Part shown: piece after piece, positions 32,565 to 41,947 of the stretch | Layout: each line of letters opens with the position of its first letter | How positions within the stretch are numbered: position 1 is the first letter of the stretch | From: Burkholderiaceae bacterium | Lineage (GTDB): Bacteria; Pseudomonadota; Gammaproteobacteria; Burkholderiales; Burkholderiaceae_C | Reading direction: 5' to 3' | DNA: 64,000 nucleotides | Assembly: GCA_024710165.1 (NCBI GenBank) | Contig: JANJVG010000207.1 | Span: 1-64,000 of the forward strand | Position numbers and translations under genes: made by a program | Notes under the pieces: generated by a model | Seen by the model: only the letters and a program-made list of their open reading frames with translations | Told to the model about the DNA's origin: nothing | The model's database searches: none

Positions 32565-33158
32565 ATGCCCCAGACCCTCGCCGCCCCCGCGCACAGCGAA
32601 CTCATCATCAAAAAGAGCCGCTTCATCGGCTGCGTGCAACCCATGCCCGACCGCGCCAGCGCCCAGGCGCATGTCGATGCGCTGTGGAAAGAACACCCCG
32701 GCGCCGCCCACATCTGCTGGGCGCTGCTGGCGGGGGGCCAGTCTGCCGCCGTGGACGATGGCGAACCCGGCGGCACGGCCGGCCGCCCCATGCTCGACGT
32801 GCTGCGCCACCAGGACCTCGAAGGCGTGCTGGCCACCGTGGTGCGCTACTTTGGCGGCGTCAAGCTGGGCGCAGGCGGCCTGGTGCGCGCCTACACCGAC
32901 ACCGTGGCCCAGGCCCTGCTGACGGCGCCCAAGGTGCAGCTACAGCGCATGAAAACCCTGCAATGCCTGGTGCCCTACGCGCAAGAAGGCCTGCTGCGCC
33001 GCGAGATCGACGCCGCCGGGGCCGAGCTGGTGGACGTGCAGCACGGCACCTTGGTCACCCTGCGCCTGCGCCTGCCCGAAGCCCAAGCCGCCGCTTTTGT
33101 GCAGCGCATCAACGACATCGGCCAGGGCCGCGTGGGCTGGGAAGACGCCACCGGCTGA
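32565..33158 (+). CDS. yigZ: YigZ/IMPACT family protein
   Basis: SELIIKKSRFIGCVQPM...DDGEPGGTAGRPMLDVLRHQDLEGVLATVVRYFGGVKLGAGGLVRAYTDTV. Confidence 0.93.
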   Translation: MPQTLAAPAHSELIIKKSRFIGCVQPMPDRASAQAHVDALWKEHPGAAHICWALLAGGQSAAVDDGEPGGTAGRPMLDVLRHQDLEGVLATVVRYFGGVKLGAGGLVRAYTDTVAQALLTAPKVQLQRMKTLQCLVPYAQEGLLRREIDAAGAELVDVQHGTLVTLRLRLPEAQAAAFVQRINDIGQGRVGWEDATG

Positions 33159-33226
33159 ACCGCTGCCGATTACAGAAACCGCTGCGCGAGCCGATAACCA
33201 GGGAATCCCCTGCCCGGAGTTCCACC

Positions 33227-33442
33227 ATGGACGTTTCCCTCGCCAACAGCATCGTCAACACCGCCACCACGCTGGCCAGCGCCAAAACGTCCGACGCCGT
33301 CAACATCACCATGCTGAAAAAAGCGCTGGACATGCAGGAAGCCACCGCCACGATCATGATCGACGCCATGGCGCAATCCGTGCCCCAGCCCCAGTTGGCC
33401 ACCTCGGGCACGCTGGGGACGCAGGTCAATACCTACGCCTGA
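33227..33442 (+). CDS. YjfB family small protein (putative motility protein)
   Basis: MDVSLANSIVNTATTLASAKTSDAVNITMLKKALDMQEATATIMIDAM. Confidence 0.75.
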   Translation: MDVSLANSIVNTATTLASAKTSDAVNITMLKKALDMQEATATIMIDAMAQSVPQPQLATSGTLGTQVNTYA

Positions 33443-33537
33443 AGCCCCATCGCTGGCTGCGCCAACACACGCAGCCAAAGGCCTGAACTGCGCGCGCCGG
33501 TTATAGAACATAGTCAATGAATGTTGTGTAGCTCCCC

Positions 33538-33717
33538 ATGCGCCCCGCATCCACCGCCCGCCTTGCCTCCGCCCTGATGCAACTGGGCACTGCTATGTGC
33601 CTGCTGCCCGTTGTGGCCGTGGTGCTGCTGCGCACCGGTGCGCTGCTGCCGCTCCTTCCCTGGGGTGCGGGCGTCGCGGTACTGGGCATGGCGATCGGGC
33701 TGAGCGCTCGCGACTGA
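33538..33717 (+). CDS. Possible 59-aa small membrane protein
   Basis: Own translation MRPASTARLASALMQLGTAMCLLPVVAVVLLRTGALLPLLPWGAGVAVLGMAIGLSARD*; two hydrophobic stretches; below the 60-aa cutoff of the ORF track. Confidence 0.4.
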   Translation: MRPASTARLASALMQLGTAMCLLPVVAVVLLRTGALLPLLPWGAGVAVLGMAIGLSARD

Positions 33718-33740
33718 CACCCCCCGCTATCATCTCCCGC

Positions 33741-36700
33741 ATGGGAGACAACCACACCGCCACAGGCACCCAAGCGCCCGCCGACCACGCCGCCGCCACC
33801 GCCACCGCCGCCCACGCCTTCATCCAGCGCTGGAGCGGCACCACCGCCAGCGAGCTGGCCACTGCGCAAAGCTTTGTGATGGACCTGTGCCAGCTGCTCG
33901 GTGTGGACAAACCCCACCCCACGCCCGAGCAAAGCTACATGTTCGAGCGCCCCGTCACCTTCACGCATGGCGACGGCAGCGCCAGCAGCGGGCGCATTGA
34001 CTGCTACCGGCGCGGCCACTTTGTGCTGGAGGCCAAAAAGCTCAAGGCCGGCAGCCACACCAAGGGTTTTGACGACGGCCTGCTGCGCGCCCGCAGCCAG
34101 GGCGAGGCCTACGCCCGCGCCCTGCCCGCGCAAGAGGGCCGCCCGCCCTTCGTGCTGGTGGTGGACGTGGGCACGGTGATTGAGGTGTATGCCGAGTTCA
34201 GCCGCAGCGGCGGCACCTACACCCCCTACCCCGACCCGCGCAGCCACCGCCTGCAGCTCGCCGACCTGGCCCGGCCCGAGGTGCAAGACCGCCTGCGCCG
34301 CATCTGGACCGACCCCGAAAGCCTCAACCCCGCACGCATCAGCGCCCAGGTCACGCGCGACGTGGCCGCGCTGCTGGCGCGGCTGTCGCAGTCGCTGGAG
34401 GGCGGAGGCAACGCAAATACCAAGCAAAATCAGCTTCAAGCCCTTGTCAATCAAGCGCCAGTAGCTCCTGACATCGTAGCAGCCTACCTCACCCGCTGCC
34501 TGTTTTCAATGTTTGCCGAAGACGTGGAGCTGCTGCCCAAAGGCGCCTTTCTGGGCCTGCTGCAAACCCACCGCGACGACCCCGCCACGCTGCAGCACAT
34601 GCTGCGCATTTTGTGGACCGACATGGACCGGGGCGGCTTTTCTGCCGCGCTGGCAAGAGAAGTGCTGCACTTCAACGGCAAGCTGTTCAAAGGCGCGGGG
34701 AAAGACGGCTACAGCCTGCGGCTCACGCCCGAGCAGGTGGACCTGCTCATAGCAGCCGCCCGCGCCAACTGGCGCGAGGTCGAGCCCGCCATCTTCGGCA
34801 CCCTGCTGGAGCGCGCGCTCGACCCCGCCGAGCGCCACGCCCTGGGCGCGCACTACACGCCCCGCGCCTATGTAGAGCGGCTGGTGCTGCCCACCGTCAT
34901 CGAACCCCTGCGCGCCGACTGGGCCAACGCCCAGGCCGCCGCCCTGGTGCTGGCCCACGAAGCCGCCGCGCTGCAAGGCAAGGCGGCAGACGCCAAACTG
35001 GCCGAAGCCCGCGCCGAGGTCAAAAAATTCCACCATCAGCTGTGCACCACCCGCGTGCTCGACCCAGCCTGCGGCAGCGCCAACTTTTTGTACGTGACGC
35101 TGGAGCACCTGAAGCGCCTGGAGGGCGAAGTCGTCAACCAGTTGGAGGAACTCGGCCACACGCAAGACCAGCTCGGCTTTGAAGGCGAAACCGTCACCCT
35201 GCAGCAACTGCGCGGCATCGAGCTGAACGAACGCGCCGCCGCCCTGGCCGAACTCGTGCTGTGGATTGGCTACCTGCAATGGCACATCCGCACCCGGGGC
35301 GCCGCCAGCGTGGCCGAACCCGTGGTGCACAACTACGGCAACATCGAATGCCGCGACGCCGTGCTGGCCTGGGACGCGCAGGAAGTGGCGTACGACGCCC
35401 ACGGCCAGTTGCTCAGCCGCTGGGACGGCACCACGTTCAAAACGCACCCTGTCACCGGCGAACAGGTGCCCGACGAAGCCGCCCAGGTGCCCCAATGGCG
35501 CTACGCGGGTGCCCGCCAGGCGCAGTGGCCGCAGGCGGATTTCATTGTGGGGAACCCGCCGTTCATTGGCGCCGCCAGCATGCGCGCTGCCCTGGGCGAC
35601 GGCTACGTGCAAGCACTGCGCGGCGCCTGGCCCGAGGTTCCGGAAAGCGCCGACTTTGTGATGTTCTGGTGGCACCACGCCGCCGCCCAAGTGGCCGCAG
35701 GTCACACGCGCCGCATGGGCTTGATCACCACCAACAGCCTGCGCCAGACGTTCAACCGGCGCGTGGTGCAGGCCGCGCTGGACAAGGGCTGCCACCTGCT
35801 CATGGCGATTCCCGACCATCCGTGGGTGGATAGCGCCAACGGTGCTGCCGTGCGCATTGCCATGACGGTAGCCGCGCCCGGTGCGGGCGAAGGGCAGTTG
35901 TTCACGGTAAGGGACGAGCAGCCCGGCGAGCATGGAGAGATGGCCGTCACACTGTCAGAGAGCACGGGCGTAGTTCACGCCGACCTCAGCAGCGGTGCCA
36001 ATGTGGCCAGCGCACTTGGATTGCGCGCCAATGAAAACCTCAGCAATCGGGGCGTACAGCTTTTTGGCGCGGGCTTTATCGTCACACCGGAAGAGGCCAA
36101 CGCACTGCATAGCCCACAACTCATACGCGACTATCGCAACGGGCGCGATCTCACCGCAGAGTCGCGCAATGTGATGGTGATTGATGCCTTTGGCGTGTCC
36201 GCCGAACAACTGCGTGCGCAACATCCCGCCGTCTATCAATGGCTGCTGGAAAAAGTCAAACCCGAGCGCGACCAAAACAACCGTGAGAGCCGCCGCAAAA
36301 ACTGGTGGCTTTTTGGCGAAACCAACCCAAAGCTGCGCAAACAGCTAGCAGGACTGCCCCGCTACATCGCTACCGTCGAAACCGCTAAACACCGCACCTT
36401 TCAATTCCTCGACGCCAGCATCCTGCCGGACAACATGCTGGTCGCCATTGCGGTGAATGACGCTTACACATTGGGCGTGCTCTCCAGCCAATTGCACATC
36501 GAATGGGCGCTCGCAACCGGTGGCACGCTGGAAGACCGCCCCCGCTACAACAAATCCCGCTGCTTCGAAACTTTCCCCTTCCCCGACGAAGACACCGGCC
36601 TGACCCCGCCACTGCGCGAGCGCATCGCCCACCTGGCCGAGCAGATCGACCAGCACCGCAAGCGCGTGCTCGCCCCCGAATCCGGCAACACCGGCCTCAC

Positions 36701-37292
36701 CCTCACCGGCCTCTACAACGTGCTGGCAGCCCTGCGCGAAGGCCGGGCGCTCACGGCCAAAGAGAAAACCCAGCACACCCAGGGCCTGGTGGGCGTGCTG
36801 CGCGAGCTGCACGACGAGCTGGACGCGGCTGTGCTGGCCGCCTACGGCTTGAGCGCCACGGCGGGCACCGACGACATCCTGGCCCACCTGGTGCAGCTCA
36901 ACACCCAGCGCGCGGCAGAAGAGGCCCAGGGCCGCGTGCGCTGGCTGCGGCCCGACTTTCAAAATCCGCAAAATTCACTGCAAAAACAGGAGCTGCTGGC
37001 GCACGAGGATCAAGCGCTGGATGCCTATTCGGATGGTGAAAAACCACTATCAAAACCAGAGCAAACCAAGCCCCAGCAACTCCCCTGGCCTGCCACCTTG
37101 CCCGAGCAGGTGCGCGCCGTGGCCGCCGTGCTAGCCGCCAGCCCCGCGCCGCTCACATTGAGCGCCATCGAAGCGCGCTTCAAAGGCCGTGGCCCCTGGA
37201 AAAAGGGCCTGCCCACGCTGCTGCAAACGCTGGAGGCGCTGGGCCGGGCGCAGGCGGTGCCCACCGGGGGCGAAGTGGCCTGGCGCGGCTGA
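33741..37292 (+). CDS. MmeI-like (type IIL/IIG) fused restriction endonuclease-DNA methyltransferase
   Basis: PD-(D/E)xK-like [18 protein letters not shown]; methyltransferase motif [13 protein letters not shown]; motif [11 protein letters not shown]-terminal [16 protein letters not shown]. Confidence 0.9.
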   Translation: MGDNHTATGTQAPADHAAATATAAHAFIQRWSGTTASELATAQSFVMDLCQLLGVDKPHPTPEQSYMFERPVTFTHGDGSASSGRIDCYRRGHFVLEAKKLKAGSHTKGFDDGLLRARSQGEAYARALPAQEGRPPFVLVVDVGTVIEVYAEFSRSGGTYTPYPDPRSHRLQLADLARPEVQDRLRRIWTDPESLNPARISAQVTRDVAALLARLSQSLEGGGNANTKQNQLQALVNQAPVAPDIVAAYLTRCLFSMFAEDVELLPKGAFLGLLQTHRDDPATLQHMLRILWTDMDRGGFSAALAREVLHFNGKLFKGAGKDGYSLRLTPEQVDLLIAAARANWREVEPAIFGTLLERALDPAERHALGAHYTPRAYVERLVLPTVIEPLRADWANAQAAALVLAHEAAALQGKAADAKLAEARAEVKKFHHQLCTTRVLDPACGSANFLYVTLEHLKRLEGEVVNQLEELGHTQDQLGFEGETVTLQQLRGIELNERAAALAELVLWIGYLQWHIRTRGAASVAEPVVHNYGNIECRDAVLAWDAQEVAYDAHGQLLSRWDGTTFKTHPVTGEQVPDEAAQVPQWRYAGARQAQWPQADFIVGNPPFIGAASMRAALGDGYVQALRGAWPEVPESADFVMFWWHHAAAQVAAGHTRRMGLITTNSLRQTFNRRVVQAALDKGCHLLMAIPDHPWVDSANGAAVRIAMTVAAPGAGEGQLFTVRDEQPGEHGEMAVTLSESTGVVHADLSSGANVASALGLRANENLSNRGVQLFGAGFIVTPEEANALHSPQLIRDYRNGRDLTAESRNVMVIDAFGVSAEQLRAQHPAVYQWLLEKVKPERDQNNRESRRKNWWLFGETNPKLRKQLAGLPRYIATVETAKHRTFQFLDASILPDNMLVAIAVNDAYTLGVLSSQLHIEWALATGGTLEDRPRYNKSRCFETFPFPDEDTGLTPPLRERIAHLAEQIDQHRKRVLAPESGNTGLTLTGLYNVLAALREGRALTAKEKTQHTQGLVGVLRELHDELDAAVLAAYGLSATAGTDDILAHLVQLNTQRAAEEAQGRVRWLRPDFQNPQNSLQKQELLAHEDQALDAYSDGEKPLSKPEQTKPQQLPWPATLPEQVRAVAAVLAASPAPLTLSAIEARFKGRGPWKKGLPTLLQTLEALGRAQAVPTGGEVAWRG
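34421..34484 (-). repeat. Dispersed ~60 bp semi-palindromic element, copy F, in frame inside MmeI-like gene
   Basis: Minus strand GCTGCTACGATGTCAGGAGCTACTGGCGCTTGATTGACAAGGGCTTGAAGCTGATTTTGC. Confidence 0.7.
36971..37035 (+). repeat. Dispersed ~60 bp semi-palindromic element, copy G, in frame inside MmeI-like gene
   Basis: CACTGCAAAAACAGGAGCTGCTGGCGCACGAGGATCAAGCGCTGGATGCCTATTCGG. Confidence 0.55.
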
Positions 37293-37371
37293 CGCCCCCG
37301 GGCCGGGGTGCCGGCGGTGCCGGGCAAGGCCCCACCCCGGCGTTTTCTGCGTGAACTTGCTACCATGGCCC

Positions 37372-38463
37372 ATGACTTCCATGCCCCCGAAGCCTGCCGA
37401 TGAAGCCCAGATTCAGGCCGCGCTCAGCGACCCCCGGCGTCTGGCCGCAGTGCGCGACACCGGCTTGCTGGACACCCCCGCCGAAGAAAGCTTTGACCGG
37501 CTGACCCGTCTGGCGGCCAAGCTCACCGGGGCGCCCGTCACTTTCGTGTCGCTGGTGGACGCAGACCGCGATTTCTACAAGAGCGCCTATGGCATGGGCG
37601 AGCCTTTGCGCAGCACGCGCGAGCTGACGGGGCGCACGTTCTGCCACTATGCCCTGGCGTCCGGAGAGGCGCTGATCCTGGAGGACGTGACGCAACTGCC
37701 GGTGTTCAGTGACGTTCCTACGGTCGGGTCGCTGGGGGTGCGGGCCTATGCAGGCGTTCCGCTGCGCACCGAAGACGGAGAAGTGCTGGGGAGTTTCTGC
37801 GCGGTGGATTTCAAGCCCAAACAGTGGACCGAGCAGGACATCGAGGTGCTCGTCGAGCTGGCGCACTCGGCCCTGCGCGAAATCCGGCTGCGCCAGGCGC
37901 TGCAGAACGCCGATGCGCTCAACCAGCAGTTGCTGACGCAGCTGCAAAAGGTCGATGAACTCAACCGGGCATTGAGCGAGCTGGCAACCACCGACGCCCT
38001 GACCGGGCTGCGCAACCGGCGGGCGTTCGACCACAGCCTGCAACTCGAACTGGCCATTGTGGACCGCCGGGATGCCCCGCTGAGCCTGCTCATGCTGGAC
38101 GTGGACCATTTCAAGCGCATCAACGACACCCTGGGCCACGAGGCGGGCGACAAGGTGCTGCTGGCGATCGCCCGGTTGCTCAGCGGCTGTGCCCGGGTCA
38201 TCGACGTCGTTGCCCGCGTGGGCGGCGAAGAGTTTGCCGTGATTCTGCCGAACACCGATGCCCAGGGCGCCCTGGAAGTGGCCGAGCGCATGCGCATCGC
38301 GGTGGCACAGGCCCACTGGCTGGGGCACCCGACAACCATCAGCCTGGGTGTGGCAACGCTGCAGGAGAAGGAAGACGCTGGCGGCCTTTACGCCCGGGCC
38401 GATGCCGCGCTGTACGCTGCCAAAACAGCCGGTCGAAACCGGGTGGTGAGCGCCGAGGGGTGA
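37372..38463 (+). CDS. GAF-GGDEF diguanylate cyclase
   Basis: GAF-like N-terminus (VTFVSLVDADRDFYKSAYGM...TFCHYALAS); RVGGEEFAVILP. Confidence 0.93.
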   Translation: MTSMPPKPADEAQIQAALSDPRRLAAVRDTGLLDTPAEESFDRLTRLAAKLTGAPVTFVSLVDADRDFYKSAYGMGEPLRSTRELTGRTFCHYALASGEALILEDVTQLPVFSDVPTVGSLGVRAYAGVPLRTEDGEVLGSFCAVDFKPKQWTEQDIEVLVELAHSALREIRLRQALQNADALNQQLLTQLQKVDELNRALSELATTDALTGLRNRRAFDHSLQLELAIVDRRDAPLSLLMLDVDHFKRINDTLGHEAGDKVLLAIARLLSGCARVIDVVARVGGEEFAVILPNTDAQGALEVAERMRIAVAQAHWLGHPTTISLGVATLQEKEDAGGLYARADAALYAAKTAGRNRVVSAEG

Positions 38464-38568
38464 AGCGGCCCCCGGATGCCTTTTGGGTGGCCGACAGTGC
38501 TTGTCAGCAAAGCGCGAAAGCTTTTGCGGGCTGAAGCACCCGAAGCGGGTGTGCGCCGCAGGGGCGCC

Positions 38569-39414
38569 TCACCCGCCCACGCAGGTCTGCACCTGCTCAC
38601 CCAGCCCGGTGGCGCCCAGGCGCAGCACGTCGCCCGGTTGCAGGAACCAGGGCGCAGGCTTCTGGCCCAGGCCCACGCCGGCGGGGGTGCCGGTGAGCAC
38701 GATGTCGCCGGGCTCCAGCGTCATGAACTGGCTGATATAGGCCAGCACCGTGGGCACGCCGAAGATGAAGTTGCGCGTGCTGCCGCTTTGCACACGTTGG
38801 CCGTTCACCTCCAGCCACAGATCAATGGCGTGCGGGTCGGGCACCTCATCGGCCGTGAGCAGCCACGGGCCGATGGGAGCGAAGCTGTCGTAGCTCTTGC
38901 CCTTGTCCCATTGGCCGCCACGCTCGATCTGGTAGGAGCGCTCGGACACGTCGTTGGCCAGCACATAGCCCGCCACATGGCGCAGCGCCTGGGCCTGTGG
39001 CACATGGCGAGCGCGCGTGCCAATGACAATGCCCAGCTCCACCTCCCAGTCGGTCTTGAGCGCGCCGGGCGGGATCTGCAGGGGGTCATTCGGGCCGCTC
39101 AGCGCGGTCACGGCCTTCATGAACAGCACCGGCTCGGCGGGCGGCTGCATGCCGGCTTCGAGCGCGTGGTCGCGGTAGTTCAGGCCCACGCAGACGATCT
39201 TGCCCACGCCGCCCACCGGGCAGCCCAGGCGCGGCAGGCCCTCGATGGCGGGCAGGCGCGCGGCATCAAGGGCGGCCAGAGCCGCCAGGGTGCGGGGGTT
39301 GAGCTGCGCCGGACCGATGTCGGCGAGCAGCATGGAGAGGTCGCGCAGCACGCCCTGGGAATCAACAATGCCCGGGCGCTCGGCACCAGGCTGGCCATAG
39401 CGGATGAGTTTCAT
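38569..39414 (-). CDS. Fumarylacetoacetate hydrolase family protein
   Basis: KIVCVGLNYRDHALEAGM, PVLFMKAVTALSGPNDPLQIP, WEVELGIVIG, GDIVLTGTPAGVG. Confidence 0.94.
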   Translation of the reverse strand: MKLIRYGQPGAERPGIVDSQGVLRDLSMLLADIGPAQLNPRTLAALAALDAARLPAIEGLPRLGCPVGGVGKIVCVGLNYRDHALEAGMQPPAEPVLFMKAVTALSGPNDPLQIPPGALKTDWEVELGIVIGTRARHVPQAQALRHVAGYVLANDVSERSYQIERGGQWDKGKSYDSFAPIGPWLLTADEVPDPHAIDLWLEVNGQRVQSGSTRNFIFGVPTVLAYISQFMTLEPGDIVLTGTPAGVGLGQKPAPWFLQPGDVLRLGATGLGEQVQTCVGG

Positions 39415-39565
39415 GGAGATATTCCTGCAAGCCAAAGGGCGTCAGCACAGCTGGCGGATGTGTGCAAGCGTACCATCGGGGCACTTGGAACTTGCCCGCA
39501 AATAAGCGGGGCGGCCGACGGCCTGCCTCAACCCGCCTATTGACGGACCAGTTCGTGGCATTCAA

Positions 39566-39635
39566 TTAAATGCTCTTACATTTGTAGCTATTTGCGCTTG
39601 ATCCATGGGCGCAAAGGCCATTTTTGTGTTGAAAA
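39566..39635 (+). repeat. Dispersed ~60 bp semi-palindromic element, copy H, at the 5' end of chrA
   Basis: AATGCTCTTACATTTGTAGCTATTTGCGCTTGATCCATGGGCGCAAAGGCCATTTTTGTGTTGAA. Confidence 0.7.
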
Positions 39636-40225
39636 CCATGGCACACCACCCCTTGCCTCCCGAACTCCGCCCCCGACCCCGACCCCGCAACCCTGCCGAC
39701 CTGTTCTGGTCCTTTACCTGGCTGGCCCTGCAGGGCTTTGGCGGCGTGGTGGCCGTGGTGCAGCGCGAGCTGGTGGAAAAAAAGCGCTGGATGACGAACG
39801 AGGAGTTTCTGGAAGACTGGGCCGTGGCCCAGGTGATGCCCGGGCCCAACGTGGTGAACCTCTCCATCATGATTGGCGACCGGCATTTTGGCCTGCGTGG
39901 CGCGCTGGCCGCGCTGGCGGGCATGCTGTCGTTCCCGCTGGCGATTGCACTGGCGGTGGCGCTGGTCTATGCCCAGTGGGCCAGCCACCCGGCCATGGCA
40001 GGCGCGCTGCGCGGCATGGGCGCCGTGGCGGCGGGGCTGATTGGCGGCATGGGCCTCAAGCTGGCGATGGCCTTGCGAACGCACCCGCTGGGCCCTGCGC
40101 TGTGCGCGGCAATTGCGGCCCTGTCGTTTGCGGCCATCGTCTGGCTGCGCGTGCCGCTGTATGCGCTGCTGCTGGTGGTGGGCGGCGGCGCCTGCGTTCT
40201 GACCTGGCGAAAGCTGGCCCCATGA
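39605..40225 (+). CDS. chrA: Chromate transporter, ChrA half protein 1
   Basis: LFWSFTWLALQGFGGVVAVVQRELVEKKRWMTNEEFLEDWAVAQVMPGPNVVNLSIMIGDR; an alternative start MAHHPLP at 39638 avoids the repeat. Confidence 0.9.
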   Translation: MGAKAIFVLKTMAHHPLPPELRPRPRPRNPADLFWSFTWLALQGFGGVVAVVQRELVEKKRWMTNEEFLEDWAVAQVMPGPNVVNLSIMIGDRHFGLRGALAALAGMLSFPLAIALAVALVYAQWASHPAMAGALRGMGAVAAGLIGGMGLKLAMALRTHPLGPALCAAIAALSFAAIVWLRVPLYALLLVVGGGACVLTWRKLAP

Positions 40226-40815
40226 CGCACGCCATCACGCTGCAGCCGCTCGACTGGCTGAACCTGTTTCTGTATTACCTGTCGATCTCGCTGCTGGCAG
40301 TGGGTGGCGCCATTGCCACGGCGCCCGACATGCACCGGTTTCTGGTGGATCGCACGGCCTGGCTGACCGACATGCAGTTCAATGCCAGCATCGCCATTGC
40401 CCAGGCCGCACCGGGCCCCAATGTGCTGTTCATCGCCCTGCTGGGCTGGCATGTGGGCCTGAACGCGGGTGGCCCGGGCGCCACAGGCTGGGCCTACGGG
40501 CTGCTGGGCGCAGCGTTGAGCATGCTCGGGATCATGCTGCCCAGCGCCACGCTGACCTGGGTGGCCACACGCTGGGCACATCGCAACCGCGAGCGGCGCG
40601 CGGTGCGGGCGTTCCGCCAGGGCATGGCGCCGCTGGTCATCGGCCTCTTGATGGCGGCCACCTGGGTGCTGGGCCGCGCCCAGGGCCAGCCCGCCACCGA
40701 CGGGCCCCTGTGGCTGCTGACAGCCGCCACCGCGCTGCTGGTGTGGCGCACCCGGCTCCACCTGCTCTGGATGCTGGGCGCGGGCGCCTTGCTGGGAGTA
40801 CTGGGCTGGGTGTGA
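40222..40815 (+). CDS. chrA: Chromate transporter, ChrA half protein 2
   Basis: YYLSISLLAVGGAIATAPDMHRFLVDRTAWLTDMQFNASIAIAQAAPGPNVLFIALLGWHVG; ATGA overlap with half 1. Confidence 0.9.
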   Translation: MTHAITLQPLDWLNLFLYYLSISLLAVGGAIATAPDMHRFLVDRTAWLTDMQFNASIAIAQAAPGPNVLFIALLGWHVGLNAGGPGATGWAYGLLGAALSMLGIMLPSATLTWVATRWAHRNRERRAVRAFRQGMAPLVIGLLMAATWVLGRAQGQPATDGPLWLLTAATALLVWRTRLHLLWMLGAGALLGVLGWV

Positions 40816-41027
40816 CATCGGGTTCACCGCCCGTTGCCTGGACATTCCCCGGTCAAGGGTTGCGTAAGTCTTTTTCCCTTCAAAACAGGCCGGACGAGGC
40901 GCCGCCTTGATCCAGCGCAGTGGCCGGGCGCTTTCTGGAACGTCGCCCGGTCAAACCGCGTATGCTTTTTCCGCAGAAACGCGGCGGTGGCATTGTTGCC
41001 CGACCGCCTGCGCCACGGAGACATGCA

Positions 41028-41936
41028 ATGGAACCCCAGGCGACCATTTTGGTGGTGGACGACTCCCCCGAGAACCTGCAGGTGATCTCGGCCGTGCTGA
41101 AGGAGCACTACAAGGTCAAGATCGCCATCAACGGCGAACGGGCGCTGGCCCTGGCGACATCGGCCGATCCCCCCGACCTGATTTTGCTGGACGTGATGAT
41201 GCCCGGCATGGATGGTTACGAGGTGTGCAGCCGCCTCAAGGCCCACCCGGCCACGGCACGCATTCCGGTGCTGTTCGTATCCTCACGCGACGAAGAAGAA
41301 GACGAGGCGCGCGGCCTGTCCCTGGGCGCCATCGACTACCTCGTCAAGCCCATTCGCCCGTCCATCGTGCAGGCCCGGGTGCGCAACCACATCGAACTCA
41401 AGCGCAGCCGCGATCTGCTTGAGCGCCTGACCACGCAAGACCACCTGACCGACATCAGCAACCGGCGCCGTTTTGACGAGTTTCTGGCCATGGAATGGGG
41501 CCGCGCAACGCGCGAGCAGTCGCCACTGTCCCTGATCGCCATCGACATCGACCACTTCAAGGCTTTCAACGACCACTACGGCCACCCCCAGGGCGACCAG
41601 TGCCTGATCCAGGTAGCCCGGGCGCTGGCGGCCAGCGTCACACGGCCCACCGATCTGGTGGCACGCTGCGGCGGTGAAGAATTTGCAGCCGTACTGCCCG
41701 GCACCGACAGCGCAGGCGCCACCCGCCTGGCCGAGCAGATGCGCACAGGCGTGCTGGCGCAGGGCCTGGCACACGCACATTCGGCCACACACAGCCACGT
41801 CACCATCAGCCTGGGCGTGGCCACCCTGGTGCCCCGGGCCGACGAGAGCGTGCAAGCGCTGGCCGACATGGCGGACGCCGCCCTGTACGAGGCCAAGAGC
41901 GCCGGGCGCAACCGCTTCGTGGCCCGGCAGCGCTGA
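41028..41936 (+). CDS. PleD-like response regulator diguanylate cyclase (REC-GGDEF)
   Basis: ILVVDDSPENLQVISAVL...LILLDVMMPGMDGYEV...YLVKPI; RCGGEEFAAVLP. Confidence 0.95.
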   Translation: MEPQATILVVDDSPENLQVISAVLKEHYKVKIAINGERALALATSADPPDLILLDVMMPGMDGYEVCSRLKAHPATARIPVLFVSSRDEEEDEARGLSLGAIDYLVKPIRPSIVQARVRNHIELKRSRDLLERLTTQDHLTDISNRRRFDEFLAMEWGRATREQSPLSLIAIDIDHFKAFNDHYGHPQGDQCLIQVARALAASVTRPTDLVARCGGEEFAAVLPGTDSAGATRLAEQMRTGVLAQGLAHAHSATHSHVTISLGVATLVPRADESVQALADMADAALYEAKSAGRNRFVARQR

Positions 41937-41947
41937 ACGCTGCGGCG

